From Echinarachnius parma (Eukaryota > Echinodermata > Echinoidea > Clypeasteroida > Echinarachniidae), in NCBI GenBank assembly GCA_037951105.1, contig JBAMJV010004358.1, positions 1 to 64,000 of the forward strand: DNA of 64,000 nt. The letters run 5' to 3'. The notes below the pieces were generated by a model, which worked only from the letters and a program-made list of their open reading frames with translations, searched no databases and was not told where the DNA came from. Positions 11,047 through 23,511 of the stretch are shown in pieces. Position 1 is the first letter of the stretch, and every line of letters starts with the position of its first letter. Made by a program: the position numbers and the translations under genes.

Positions 11047-11964
11047 TGTGTGTGTCAGTTGTGCGTGCGTGCGTGTGTATATGCGTGTGTGTTTGTGTGT
11101 GTGTACGTGCATGCATGTTTGATCCTTTCTATTGCAACACTGTTCGCTCTTTAAAAAATAAGAAAAACAATTATGTTTGAGTGACAATGTATGCATGTGT
11201 GTCTGAACTTGTGTGTGTGTGTGTGTGTGTGGGAGGGGGGGGGGGTATTAGTGTGTATGTTTATGTCTGTGAGTCTAAGTGTTTGCATGTCATAATATGG
11301 TGATCGTACATTTTGAAGGAAACAATTCATAAATATGCACTTTTCATCAAGTAAATTAAGTTGAAGTAATGCATTAAATATTTTGTTTTTAATGAAATGC
11401 ATTTTATGCATGCCGATTTCAGATAAGTATAAACAAAGTGAAACATTTACAATCAACAAAAATAATATATTCCACTCGACGGTCGACATGTATCCTCCAT
11501 TTAGAATATAAAGTCCGATATAAAAGTAAACCCCATGTAGAGTCAGCTATTTCTTACTAATACAATAATATATTATTCATCATAAAATGTATCGAGTAGG
11601 TACAGTGCAGTTTTTTTCAAAATACGGTACATGACATTACTGTCGCCACTCGGAGCATAAGATAACAATGAAAAACTGCAACCAAATGCATATTGGGCTG
11701 CAAAGTTGTAGAAATATCAGAATACACTGGAGGTATGTAGCTGCGGATTTGTCCAGTTTTGGGTTATCAGTGTAGCCAACAGTAAGGAAAATAAGACTAG
11801 TTTTTAGCCAATACATGTAGTTGTTTTTCAATCTGAAAATTAAAAGGTGAAAAGCTTATTAATGGAAAGATTTTCAAGTTGTGGTGCAAACTTTAACAAA
11901 ATATGTATTCATTATGTCCCGATTGCCAATTCTTGGTTTAAAACCGAGAGTCCTGCATGACAAG

Positions 11965-12261
11965 CATTGGCGTAGCTAGGTCGGACTGATTGGGGGTGGG
12001 GTGGGGGTGGGGGGGGGGGCACACGAAGTATTGGGGATACAAAATGGTACCATACTACCATATATGTTTTATATCGTTTTACTCACATTATCGGGGGGGG
12101 GGGGGGGGGGGCACCCCCGTGTCCTTCCGAAGCTATACGCCCATGGGAGTAGATACTTACGTAATACCTATTCATCTGGGGGGATGAATGAATAGATCAC
12201 CCCCCCCCCCAGATGAATAGGTATGAATAGGTACAGATCTACGCCCATGGCTACGCCACTG
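11965..12261. mobile_element. Inverted-end element with G runs
   Basis: Ends ATTGGCGTAGCTAGG and CCATGGCTACGCCACTG pair as inverted repeats. Inside are long G runs (12007-12019, 12092-12111), and at 12170-12223 an internal palindrome where CCTATTCATCTGGGGGG pairs with CCCCCCAGATGAATAGG. Similar words occur at about 53177 (GCGGCGTACGTAGCACAGGG), 54210-54225 and 59635-59800, so a dispersed family is likely. Confidence 0.55.
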
Positions 12262-13333
12262 AGTGATGACAATAAATCAATCATAAACATGTATGTTTAT
12301 GTTTCATGTACTGCAGAGTTCATTAACGCGATACCTCACACATAATCAATGCGCATTTTTACAGTTATTTTGTTATGTTAAAATCAGTCTTGGAAACAAT
12401 CTATTTTGTATTGTTATGTTTGTTAGAACTACAAAATGTAACAGGCGTGACTGTCCGTAATATATATAGGTGCGTGTCCCACCGTATTGGTGCAGCCTAT
12501 GTGTGTGTGTGTGGGGGGGGGGGGGGGGGTGGTGCAGTGGTAAGGAAAAAAAGGGGGCAAATGCACACCTGTCACCAGTGAAAGAGAGAGAGGGGAACAA
12601 AAAAACGAAATAAAGATTTTGATTGGATGGATGGGACTCCGCGAGACTCGCCTTGTAACTTGATCTCTGATTGGACAGCTGATTTCTTCTGACCCGTCTG
12701 ATTGGTTAAGAGAGACGTATGTTAATTGGAAGAGAGTTTTCCCCACTAAGGGGAAGACTGGTAGTTCTCACAACTTGCGCGAATATTGTACGGACAGGTG
12801 TTTTCCGTTTTCTGCGTGACCGATGATCCAATCGTGGGCCCATCGACAAGATTTGTTTCTTCTTCGAAATAAACAAGGCATGCTGTTCTTTGATCGGTGG
12901 CTAATGCACAATCCACATGTTGGCCGTTTCCTGTGTACACGCATAGTTCCCATATCCCTGGTTTACGTATATAACTTTCTGCACTTACCAAAGAACGTGA
13001 AACGGTATATCTAGTTCCGTGTAATTTACTTGAGCTAGTATTCTACTTCCAGTGTTCTAGGGAGAGTAGTACGTACATTTGTAGGCATATTTTGTGGAAT
13101 CATGATTTATTATTATTAAAGTATGGATCTTGATTTTATGAACAGTCTGGCTTAAACTTAAAGCTTGTTGGAACAAAGCGATGTTGTTGTTTCTACCCTT
13201 AGAACGTTACAACGTTAAATTGATCATCAGGCCTTTTTGTTTAACTTGAGGAAGTTAAGGTAGATGTTTATTATATGTAAATAATTTTCTTTTGACCTGA
13301 TCATTGAGGAATATAACTGAGTTATTTAGAAAC

Positions 13334-14166
13334 ATGGTTGTTAACAACGACGAATTCCACCGGCGGACATCGCTCTCGTCAAGTCTTCGTCGACTGCGCA
13401 ATCGGAACGGGACGACATCGACCGCCAACCTCGACCTCATCCAAAACGATTACGCACAGGATCAGGAGGTCGATGATGTGGGAATAGACAACCCGATCTC
13501 GATTATATGCGATGTCGATAGAGATATCTCGAGAGCGTATTATACTTGCGAGCAGAACGCTAGTTGCGAAGCTGAAGGAATTAAAACTACACATCTATCA
13601 CAATTAAAGTCGGCGCAAGACGACATCCGAACCCCAATCACCAATTTGGAAAAATTACATACGGCTGGAGAGGATGATCATGATGATGATGTAAAGAGGA
13701 AATCCAAATGTTCTTCAAGTTCTTTTCCTCTCAAGCGGACGTTCGGGTCGCTCCACTGCTTCGCCATGCTGCTGGGCGTCATGGTCAGTTTCGGCTCCCT
13801 GTTCTCCGTACGAAATATCGTCGTCAACGCGGGCGGCCTCGTTCCCGCCATCTTCGTTTGGATCTCCGCTGGAGCGATGATGTTCGTCGGCGCCCAGTGC
13901 TACGCGGAGCTAGCGACGTCGGTGGGGAAGTCCGGCGGTGATTTCATCTTCCTGTTCCACGCCCTTCCCAATACGATGCCGTCGTTCATGCAGGTATATG
14001 ATCGATGTTCTGAAAGTATGATGAATGATGATGATGATGATGATGTTGATGATGATGATGTTGATGATTATGATGATGATGTTGATGATGATGATGTTGA
14101 TGATTATGATGATGATGAGTAGCCTATGATGATGAAGATGATGATGATGTAGTAGTAGTAGTAGCC

Positions 14167-14252
<86 letters not shown>

Positions 14253-14300
14253 ATAATAGTAGTAGTAGTAGTAGTAGTAGTAGTAGAAGTAGAAGTAGAA

Positions 14301-14357
<57 letters not shown>

Positions 14358-14388
14358 CTAGTAGTAGTAGTAGTAGTAGTAGTAGTAC

Positions 14389-14474
<86 letters not shown>

Positions 14475-17400
14475 TACTATACGAGTTGTAGTTGTAGTTA
14501 GTAATATTAGTAGTAGAAGTAATCGTAGCAGCAGCTGTAGTAGTAGTATCAGTCTTCGCGTAATGAAGTGATTCATCGTCAATCATCATTTAAAGGTACA
14601 TGATTTGACCAAACATTTCTTACACCTGTTCAAGGGGTAAAGCATACCTTAACAAAATATATATCGAATTTGTATAGTAGCAGGATTAGCGTGGTCGTCG
14701 TTATTATAAGTAAGGAGTTAGTAGTATTCACTTTCATTAATTTGAGCCTACACATTTCAAATAATGTTTTTTTTTTAAATATAGATATGTTCTATGCCTT
14801 TAATTTGATTAACATTGAACAGGTGTGGATGGGTCTAGTCCTCGGTTCTGGAGCCAGTATATCGGTGCTAGGGCGAATGGGCGGCGTCCACTTATTGAAA
14901 CTAGTATGTCCGAAGTGTCTTGACCTCGACAAATCGCAGCTGCCCATCAACCTTGTTGCAGCCGTGATTATTTGTAAGTCAAAAATTAAGCTTCTAATGT
15001 TGACTTCTAAAATTCTTGTCATATAATAAAATATATCCAAAAGTGAATCGACTTCTTAGTTTGGATAATAAACCAATTTGTACAATTTTTCCTGAGATTA
15101 GCTTTTTCAATCGTTTTTCCATGGGTATAGGGTGCATGGTTTTTCAATACGTAACTATTAAATTTAGTTTTTTTAAATCTTTTCATTGAAAAGTAATGTA
15201 ATATCACTTTTCAATGAAAATATACTACAGTATATGTATGTTTACTTAATAATATTTATACAGATTTAGGAAATAAACACACAAAACAAAACAATTGCTG
15301 GACATGTATTGTTAAATCCGAGGATTTTCTTTTATGATTATATGCTACAAAAAATATTAAACTATAGCTCATAACTTTAATTTTAAGTTCGTTTAGATGG
15401 TTTCTCATATATGACATGTACAGTATATAATTTTCTTTGTTATTGTAATCGTTAATGCATTTATACAAAATAATGATGTTCTCCGTCGTGTTTAGTAAGT
15501 CGGATTTGAAAAGTAGTCCCCGAAAATAATTTATTCAATTTTTCGTGTTATTCTGTAGGTCTGTTCATTGCCGTCCACTGTCGCAGTTCTCTCGCCGCCG
15601 CCCGCGTTCAGGTGGTTCTCACAGCGATAAAGTTGTTCACATTTTGTTTCGTCATCATTCTAGGATTTATCCATCTAGCTACAGGTAATTATTAAGATAA
15701 TATTCATTGTAAGAACATAATTATGCGGTTATAATAACAACCAATTATACTTTTTTAACGAGATATTGTGTTTGACTGCAGGCAAGGCAACGCTGCTATT
15801 AAAATATCAATGTAATAAAGATAATTCGAGATTTGTAATAATAAAATTTGATATATTTATAAATCATAAGTTATAATCAATAAGACATGTATTATTATTA
15901 TATTGATCCGCGATGGTGAAACCCTTTTATGATCCCAATACATAAAATAAAACAACGTTTCTTTGTAATGTGATGTTTTCAATTTAGGCTGGAAGTCCAA
16001 CTTACAAGAAAACGCATGGTACGTTCCGCCGACTGGCGATCTAAATCCGATGATATCATTTGCTGTAGCATCAATGTCGTATTCGGGATGGTAAGTGAAA
16101 TGGTATAGATGTAGGATAAGCTAGAGTTAGTCTATGACTATGTATCATGGGATTAAATGACACATTTATAGCGGAACAATTATCGCTAGAGCAAAATATA
16201 ATTGAACATTGCACCCCTTTATTATGAGCTAGCTTTGGGTATATTCTTGACTAGTTGACTAGCACTATATATAACTAAGTGTCACTTTTGGTTCTCTTTA
16301 AGATCTTCGACTTTTTAATCTCAAAATGTTTTGTTTTATCTTTTAGATTAATAATTTAATATGCTTCTATATTTTCTTTTAGTTTCTCATTATTCTTTGC
16401 TTATATTTAACCTTGGTATTTTTGTAACGATATGTTCTCTTTTACACTCTTTGTATTTTATGATGTAAATGCGTTGTTGTTGTTAATAAACTGTCAAGCT
16501 TCACTGTACTAAAATTAGCTTTGTTCCCTGTTATTTCCAGGCAGACTGTTGCATTCATGACGGAAGAGGTTAAAAAGCCAGACAAGTAAGCTAAAAATGT
16601 AATGATATTTAATAAACGTGCACAAAAAGTGTATGACTGTTTTCTAAAATTGTACAATATTTTCAAGAAATTGGTGCTTTTAGTGGTTTGTATTAAAATG
16701 GGCAGGTATGAACGATATTCAATTTAATGAAAAATATGTAATTTCGGCAGTTGAATTCCAAACATATTTACCGTCTCTATGCGGCACATTGATTTCCGTT
16801 ATGATCAAACTGATATAAATAAGTCATGTTTGATTGGTTGGTCTATTCCATAACCATAGTGGCCATCTCTTATCTGTATATAGACTTTATTTCCAATTGA
16901 TACTTCGTGACCTGTATTAAATTTTCTTCTCAAAATGTTAAAGGAATCTAGTAACTTTCTGACATGTGCAAAAAGTGATTAATGGTTGATACAATGTGTG
17001 TTATCGTGATCTGATACGTATGTCCACTGAATAATATGTGAACGTTTCATGTTAAATGGATGTTATATGGCCAAGTAATGGGCGAACATGCAAAGTGATA
17101 TTCACTAACTCATTGCACTGACTTTGTACACGGTATTAACTTTCCATTGGATAGTTAAAAATCTGAACACATCAATCGTAAATATTTTTTTAACGAAAGG
17201 ATAATTTAAAAAACGAAACCTGTTCCATGCTTCTAGTGTTAGTATGAAACAATGTATGAGAGAACCGCTAGAGTTCCCAGTATATTTTGAGGATTTGGAC
17301 AATGTTACTAGATCCCTTTAAATGGTTTCTTTCCTTAATTTTCTCTTCTTTCTCAAGGACGGATATGATCGCCATACCGTAAATACATTTACCAGAACTT

Positions 17401-20400
17401 AGCTTATGTTATAACTTTTCTTTTTCCTTTCTTCATTTCCCTTCTTTCCCAAGGACGATTCCGTTTGTGACGTCACTTTCGGTCATAATCGCCATACTGC
17501 TCTGCATCGGACTCAACATAGCTTATGGTACCCTACTGACCCAGGAAGAACTTCTTTCGAATCAGCCGATTATCATGGTAATTAGCAAAATTGTCGAAAT
17601 CTACTAAACTTTCCTAGTTCTCACATTATCACATAACTTCTTGTACTCGAATTACCATTAGCAATATGGAGCAGGTTTTGGTTTTTTCCGAATTTCACTT
17701 TCGTTATAAAGATATTTATATCTTTCGTTATAAAGATATAATTGATTCAACAGATAGAGAAACGGACCAGAAATATAATATGACTAAAAAAGAGCAAAGA
17801 AAATGCCGCTGGAATCCAATTTTCTTTGCTCTTTTTTAGTCAAAAATATAATTGAATACAGTGTTCGGATTTTCATTTATCTAATGGAAAATTATAACTG
17901 TTTACAAAGTACGTGCAGCGAGTTAGTGAACACCACTTTGCATTTTTGCTCATTAGTCGGTCAACCAATTATATTATTGTATTTATATTGATTATTGTAC
18001 ATATCAACCATTATCTAAATTTTAATAACTTAACAACTTATTTTCAATACAGTATTAAGTGAACTGACAGTAATTTTCAAAAAATGCTTTCTTAGTTACT
18101 TATTCATTTGTTTCGTATGAAATTATGTCATACGAATTACATTCAAATTAAGCCAAACTATCATGATATTAGTTTGGCGTAGTTTTAATATAATTATTGT
18201 GCGTCGTTGTATGTTTTCATCCGATTGTTTGTAAAGGCGGACGTTTATCTCTTCGATATGGAGAATGTTGTACCCCCACAATTACCAATATCGATGGGGA
18301 AGACTTTGATTTCTGTGGGATGTAATACTGACGCTTATTTCCATTACTCTAATCATTATCGATTATCTAGTTATATTAGTATATTATCATTATTCATGTG
18401 TTTCTTTATCCATGAATAACCCAGGAAAATATAACTATTCATCCCTTTTCTCGCGTTTTCAGCTCGTAGGATACAAAGTTCTGGGATCGTGGGCGCGGCT
18501 GGTTCATCTGCCGATCGCTGTCTGTGCGCTCTCCGATCTGAACGTCGTCATCTTTACGGTATCTAGGTTTGTATAATTGTGTACTACGTCACTTTAACCC
18601 TATAAAGCCTTTTTTTGTTGGGGGGGGGGGGGGGGGGGGCGTGCCCCCTTCCATATTCGTTGCCACTTCTACAAGTTTTGGTCGATTTTCACCAAATTTA
18701 GTGACTTTTCCTAAAATCTTATTGCTAACATTTTGATTAAATATTGTAACCCCATTCCCATTATGCCAATAGTAACCACGAAATGAAAAGCATGTTTTCA
18801 TTTCGATGACATTTTTTCCTTTTCTCAGAGTAGACAAGTCAAGTTTTTGTTTGTATCAAATGTGATACAAATTATCAACAATAAGTTGTCTTTTATTAAA
18901 ATCAACTTCAATGGATTCGTTTTTTGCCAAAATCAATGAAAAATAATAAGAAATTTAAAAACACTGTATATATCTATTTGCAAATAATATATATAGGGGA
19001 TCATTTTTGTGGCCACTATAGGCAGGTTGGCTGCTAAAGACAGGTGCCCACTAAAACAGGTTTGACTGTAAACATAAACAATTAGTAATTTACTACATAT
19101 ATAATTGTGTATATTGTATCTTACACTGCAGAATGTTCTTCTCGGCCGGTCGTGAAGGACAATCGCCACAACTTTGGTCAGCGGTCAGCGTGAGACATAA
19201 CTCCCCCACACCTGCTATTCTTATTATGGTAGGATATACATCACGACCAAATTGATATCATTGCAGCAAATAGTCTAAATCGTATACAAAGATACAACTT
19301 TTAATATTAAAATAAAATTAATAACAGCAGCTGTTATTAATTTTATTTTAGTATTATAAGTTGTATCTTTATATACGATTTAGACTATTGTAGATATATG
19401 ATCTCCCCAAAACATGGATAATTTAATCACCACGGATCTTGCCAATGACATCCCATGGCTCATCTTATTACACTGTTAAAACGCTGTGTAAAAAAACGCT
19501 GTGTAAAAATGGTTGTAAATCTTTTCATCCAACTTTAGGTATAGCATGATTAGTTGTATGAAGAATGGTTGCGTGAAGCGGCCATTATTCAAGCGTTGAT
19601 GAAACGTGTTAAATCACGTGATAGTTTCGACCGCAAAATCACCGCGTCAAAACCTCTTTTGTCCCTTCGCAAACCAAGCGAACCGAGATACCGCAGTCGA
19701 TAGAGAGTGAGACTTATAACCCAAAGATCCCCGGTTCGAATCCTACCCTTGCCCCTTTTACATCTTGTTTTGTATTTGCTATTTCAACAACGGGATTGTT
19801 GAAATTTATTCTAAACAACAGTTGTAGAACAGTTGTAGAACAAATTAAAACAACAGTTGTGTAAACTTTAAACAACTGGGGTTGATGAATGTTTCCAACA
19901 ACAGTTGGATGGTTCATATGTCAAACAGCGGTTGTTGAAAATTTCAACAAGTTGTTGAATTTGTTTACACAGCGTTTTAACAGTGTATGGTAGGATATAT
20001 CACTGCCGAATTGATATCATTGCTGTTATTAACTTTATTTTAGTATTATAAGTTGTATCTTTATAGATCTCCCCAAAACATGGATAATTTAATCACCACG
20101 GATCTTGCCAATGAAATCCCATGACTATTCTTATTATGGTAGGATATATCACCGCCAAATTGATATCATTAGTGTTATTCATTTTATTTCAGTATTATGA
20201 TAGTTGTATCTTTATATACAATTTAGAATATTGTAGATATAGATCTCCCCAAAACATGGATAATTATATCACCACGGATCTTGCCAATGACATCCCCACT
20301 ACGACTATTATTATCACTGCTAAATTGTTGTTATATGATACTTAGTATTACAATTACTGATTTTTGTAACCTTATTATAAGTTATATATCTACAACATTT

Positions 20401-20793
20401 GAAAACATTTTATACGACGTAGAACTATACCTTATTGATCGATGATTTGGTCAGTTGTCAATGGTCAATTTCATACAATATTTCTGGTTCCTTTTCTCTA
20501 TGTTTGAATATAATTTTCATGTTATTGTTCGTCCTCAGGCACCCATCGCCTTGTCACTCCTCTTTGTGGACGTTAGCCCTATCCTAGCAACGTTTGGCCC
20601 CTTCCAGTGGTTGACCAGTGCAATAGTGGTGCTTTCGCTTCCTATCTACAGGATACGATATCCAGATCTACGCAGACCGTTCAAGGTAAACAATACATTA
20701 TTTTAAAGTAACATTGAGCACCTGTTCTAAGGGGGCGGGGGGAGTTGTACGATTAAATCTATCTTTCTATCTTTATATATATATCTATCTTTA

Positions 20794-20829
<36 letters not shown>

Positions 20830-20855
20830 AGTCCATCCGTTTTTCTGTCTGTCCG

Positions 20856-20916
<61 letters not shown>

Positions 20917-22464
20917 TTATCTATCTATTCATCCATCCATCTATATATCTCTTTATCTATGTTCTGTTTGTTTGTTTGTTTCTTTCTCTGTATGTATACC
21001 ATTGATCACACTTTTCTTCCCATTGTTATTTCCAATTATCAACATCTGCTACCATCTTCTTGCCCACACACTAGCAATCAAGATAAATTTTTGTCCTGGG
21101 ATTACATGCCAGGGAGCCTGACATAATCTGAGTCTGTCACCCAGCTCCCAAAAGCGTGCATATTAATATCTTTATTCTACATCTTTTACCATTGTTAACA
21201 CCCTCTTTTTCCAAATGTAGGTCCCTATGTCATTTACAGTACATCCTCTTCGTGACCACACTGGCAATCAGCCACCTTCATCCCCTAGGGATTGCGTTGG
21301 GTGCGTACAGCCCCCCCCCCCCCGAAAAAAGGTCCACTTTTTGTCAGTCTTGGCCATCTAAACTAGTTGTCTCTGGCAACGATCAGTCTTTTTGACAACC
21401 CCCCCGCTTACACAACTAAACTTGTGGTCTTGGCCTCAGCCTCGAAAATGTTTTCCGACGGACACCCCCCCCCCCCCCCCCCCCCCCCTCCTCTTGAAAA
21501 ATCCTGGCTACTGGCCTGGTATCTGCATTCTGCATTGTTTATTGATTAATATAATATCTCAATCAATTATTGACTCCTATTTTGCAATTATACAGGTGCC
21601 CATGTTATTCCCAGTCATCTACATCCTCTACTGCATTTTCCTCACTGGACTGGCGATCAAGAAAGACGCCAGAGTCCTCGGCATACTTCTAGCCACCCTT
21701 GTGCCTGCTTTCCCGCTCAACATACTGCTCATCAGATTGAAGAGACCTAGATGTTTTCTGCGGCTAGTAGGTAAGATTCGACACTAAATATTATGGTGTA
21801 ATTTGGTCGGATATTTTATTTTATTTTATTTATTATTATTAATTTATTATTATTATTATTTATTATTATTATTATTATTATTTATTTTTTTTTGGGGGGG
21901 GGGGGGGCGCACATTATTGAGAGGCACACCTTATGTATTTAATTACTTGTTCACAGATTTTCCCCTTAGTGTTTTATTCTTCTTCAAATTATTGGGGCGC
22001 ACCGCTGGACCCACGCCACGGACTATAATAATGACAAGGAGACCCTTGCAAATTATGAATTTTACTCAAGGTAGAATATGAGGAATTATAATGTCAATTT
22101 TTTTAGCGGAATATTATTGGCAAGGAAATAACAAAAGTAATGATCGCGCGTCATTATGGACTATCTGTCACATTAAATCAAAATAATTATCATTTGTGTA
22201 GACAACACTAAATAAGATTCTTTAAAGAAATACTTACTATATTGTTTAATGGTAGGTTAATGCAAAAACCTAGGTTGACATGTTTAAAAAGATATTTTAT
22301 ATAACTATATGAAAACAAAAGGGATTACTACAAATGTGATTATGTTTACTAACAATTTCAATCTCTTGACCTTTTGCTGTTGTGCAGGACATGTTACCAG
22401 TTTTCTACAAAAGCTTCTGCTGGTTGCTCCACCTGATGAACCCGAAGATGTGATCAAATTCTGA
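13334..22464 (+). CDS. SLC7/LAT-like amino-acid transporter, 11 exons
   Basis: APC-superfamily transporter of the SLC7 light-chain kind, a 12-helix plasma-membrane exchanger. Exons: 13334-13993, 14823-14973, 15559-15684, 15988-16090, 16541-16585, 17454-17577, 18463-18566, 19132-19228, 20539-20685, 21596-21770, 22388-22464 (1809 nt, 602 aa, no stop). ATG at 13334 has A at -3; the open frame upstream lacks another ATG. Family marks: [13 protein letters not shown] after helix 6 (LAT E.V.NP.KN.P), [11 protein letters not shown], and YPDLRRPFK. The first ~130 residues are a hydrophilic, acidic tail ([15 protein letters not shown]), longer than in most LATs. Helix 1 reads [10 protein letters not shown] where typical LATs have GSGIF, so substrate cannot be guessed. 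Could alternatively be a divergent invertebrate-specific APC member. Confidence 0.85.
14020..14480. repeat. Trinucleotide microsatellites (GAT)n then (TAG)n
   Basis: GATGAT/GATGTT repeats at 14022-14152 run straight into a (TAG)n/(GTA)n tract of about 320 bp at 14153-14474, with a few AAG, AAT and ACT variants. They occupy intron 1 of the transporter. Long leucine- or tyrosine-coded frames on the minus strand are by-products. Confidence 0.95.
16955..17315. repeat. Dispersed repeat in transporter intron
   Basis: TCTAGTAACTTTCTGACATG to TGTTACTAGATCCCTTTAA are inverted ends of about 15 bp around a block containing CCAAGTAATGGGCGAACATG and CAAAGTGATATTCACTAACT. Reverse-complement relatives are at about 17880-17965 and 34020-34260 (GAGTTAGCGAATATCACTTT, ACAAAGTTACTAGATCCCTT). 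Confidence 0.5.
17344..17420 (+). repeat. Degenerate fragment of transporter exon 17454-17577
   Basis: TTCTCAAGGACG...ATGATCGCCATAC and AACTTAGCTTATG repeat, with internal loss, the sequence around the true acceptor and the body of the next exon (TTCCCAAGGACG, ATAATCGCCATAC, AACATAGCTTATG). A partial tandem copy lying about 105 bp upstream of the functional exon. Confidence 0.6.
17781..17842. repeat. Perfect 23-bp stem hairpin
   Basis: TGACTAAAAAAGAGCAAAGA + AAA at 17781-17803 is exactly complementary to 17820-17842, with a 16-base loop. It lies between exons of the transporter. The size would suit a small-RNA precursor, but the perfect stem and setting equally suit a tiny foldback element. 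Confidence 0.7.
19271..19387. repeat. 117-bp near-perfect inverted repeat
   Basis: TAGTCTAAATCGTATACAAA on the left pairs with TTTATATACGATTTAGACTA on the right, centred on CAGCAGCTG at about 19329. The right arm belongs to the repeated intron segment (also at 20022 and 20173); the left arm is an inverted copy of it. Confidence 0.8.
19471..19985. mobile_element. 515-bp TA-flanked element with tRNA-like promoter
   Basis: Ends CACTGTTAAAACGCTGTGTA and TACACAGCGTTTTAACAGTG are exact inverted repeats, bordered by TA (19469-19470, 19986-19987). Removing it restores CTTATTATGG, the sequence of the sister copies of the host segment. Inside, GTCGATAGAGAGTGAGAC and a perfect B box GGTTCGAATCC (about 19734-19744), then CCCCTTTT, mimic a tRNA gene. 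The right half is rich in short inverted ACAACAGTTGT words. Confidence 0.75.
20755..20960 (+). repeat. (CTAT)n microsatellite
   Basis: Tetranucleotide CTAT tract with CTGT and CCAT interruptions in the intron after transporter exon 20539-20685. Confidence 0.95.
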
Positions 22465-22550
22465 CCTGGAGTGCGTCAAGACTGAAAACGGTATACAGCC
22501 CCACCAATTTACTTTGGTGCACTGCAAGTGCATTACCACTAACCAGGGGG

Positions 22551-22846
22551 GTGTTTCACAAAGATCCTAAGTTGAACTTAACTCTAAGCTGGACTTGAAA
22601 AGTATGGAAAGCCGTTAGTTTCTTTGAATTTTCTTTTGTAGCAGTTCTTTTAAAAGCCATGAAATGTTAATAGTTTCTTTTACCAAGGAGATTTCATTTC
22701 CTTTATGTCACATTTATAACAAGTCTAAAATACTTGCATTTTTGCTTTTGAATGTATTTTATTCCAAGGCTACAAATGGCGTAGCCGTAGCATACTTTTT
22801 AAGTCCAACTTAGAGTTAAGTTCAATTTATGATCTTTGTGAAACAC
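22551..22846. mobile_element. Foldback element 'GTGTTTCACAAAGATC', copy 1
   Basis: GTGTTTCACAAAGATCCTAA at the left is matched by GATCTTTGTGAAACAC at the right; inward AGTTGAACTTAACTCTAAG pairs with CTTAGAGTTAAGTTCAA. A diverged second copy is at 24947-25245. Non-autonomous; class unknown. Confidence 0.75.
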
Positions 22847-23251
22847 TCCCCAGGGGTGAATCAAAACCGAAATCAAGGACGATGTCCCACATTTTTGTGG
22901 CCCCAAAATTCACAAATTAATATTGAAGTACAGTATTCATTTAAGCTTTGATTATTTTTATATAATTATTATCATATCAAACTTGGTCGATTCATGAAAA
23001 GTGTATAGCAAAGTGGGCTTTACAGGAATCAAACCCAAAACCTCCGGATAGCTAGGCCAGTGCTAAAATTAACCATCGATCACCGGTCTAGCAATCGGGC
23101 TGGATTCCAAGGGAGCCCATTTTGCTTTGCTCATATCATTTATGCCATGGTCAGTTTCCGTTATAACATGGGCAATGTTATATACAGCAGTTTTAAAAGC
23201 CTTCAAATTGATCTTTAAATTGGCGACGCTTTAAAAAATGTTACAATCACT

Positions 23252-23511
23252 ATATGTGACCAGCTATAGCAAAACCTGGCACTTGTCGGTAAAAATCAAA
23301 ATGTAGATTTTCATACCATTACAAAGGCCTCATCACAAGCTTTCATTTGATGCTCTGTTCTAACTAATTGGTCAATAATTGGCGAAGATATGATTGTTTC
23401 AATTTTGCAATCATATGTCTTTTACACACATTGTGTGAACTTTAAATGCCCATTTCTTCAAAACATGAATTACCGACAAGTGCCGGGTTTTGCTATAGCC
23501 AGTCACATATC
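23252..23511. mobile_element. Foldback element 'ATATGTGACCAGCTATAGC'
   Basis: ATATGTGACCAGCTATAGCA + AAACCTGGCACTTGTCGGTA at the left pairs with TACCGACAAGTGCCGGGTTT + TGCTATAGCCAGTCACATAT at the right: a terminal inverted repeat of about 40 bp. A related start, ATATGTGACCAGTCACAG, occurs alone at 61415. Confidence 0.75.

Larger units (their letters stand above)
9851..13333. other. Intergenic region between CTU2 and the SLC7-like gene
   Basis: No gene seen. Contents: TG/CA-rich simple repeats at 10300-10455, 10990-11118 and 11200-11235; a TTAA-flanked element at 10514-10955; an inverted-end element with G runs at 11965-12261; a G run at 12512-12529; otherwise AT-rich unique-looking sequence. 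CACA-derived open frames here are compositional. The promoter of the transporter must lie near the right edge, but I see no convincing core motif. Confidence 0.5.
19215..20300 (+). repeat. Threefold duplicated segment with exon end and donor
   Basis: The end of the transporter exon 19132-19228 with its donor (TATTCTTATTATG|GTAGGATATA) and about 180 bp of following intron occur three times: 19218-19460, 19461-20124 (interrupted by an insertion at 19471-19985) and 20125-20300. Shared marks are AAATTGATATCATT, AGTTGTATCTTTATA and CCACGGATCTTGCCAATGA. The third copy retains the donor sequence exactly. Confidence 0.8.

Noticed and set aside
10816-11196. Thr/His-rich frames on the minus strand
   Set aside because: Product of a TG dinucleotide repeat and the TTAA-flanked element.
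14104-14589. Minus-strand frame of 161 codons, mostly leucine
   Set aside because: It is the TAG/GTA microsatellite read on the other strand inside a transporter intron; no start context or conserved domain.
19690-19760. Possible tRNA gene
   Set aside because: B box is perfect and an oligo-T follows, but the acceptor and D stems do not pair and it lies inside a TA-flanked element; treated as a tRNA-like promoter relic.
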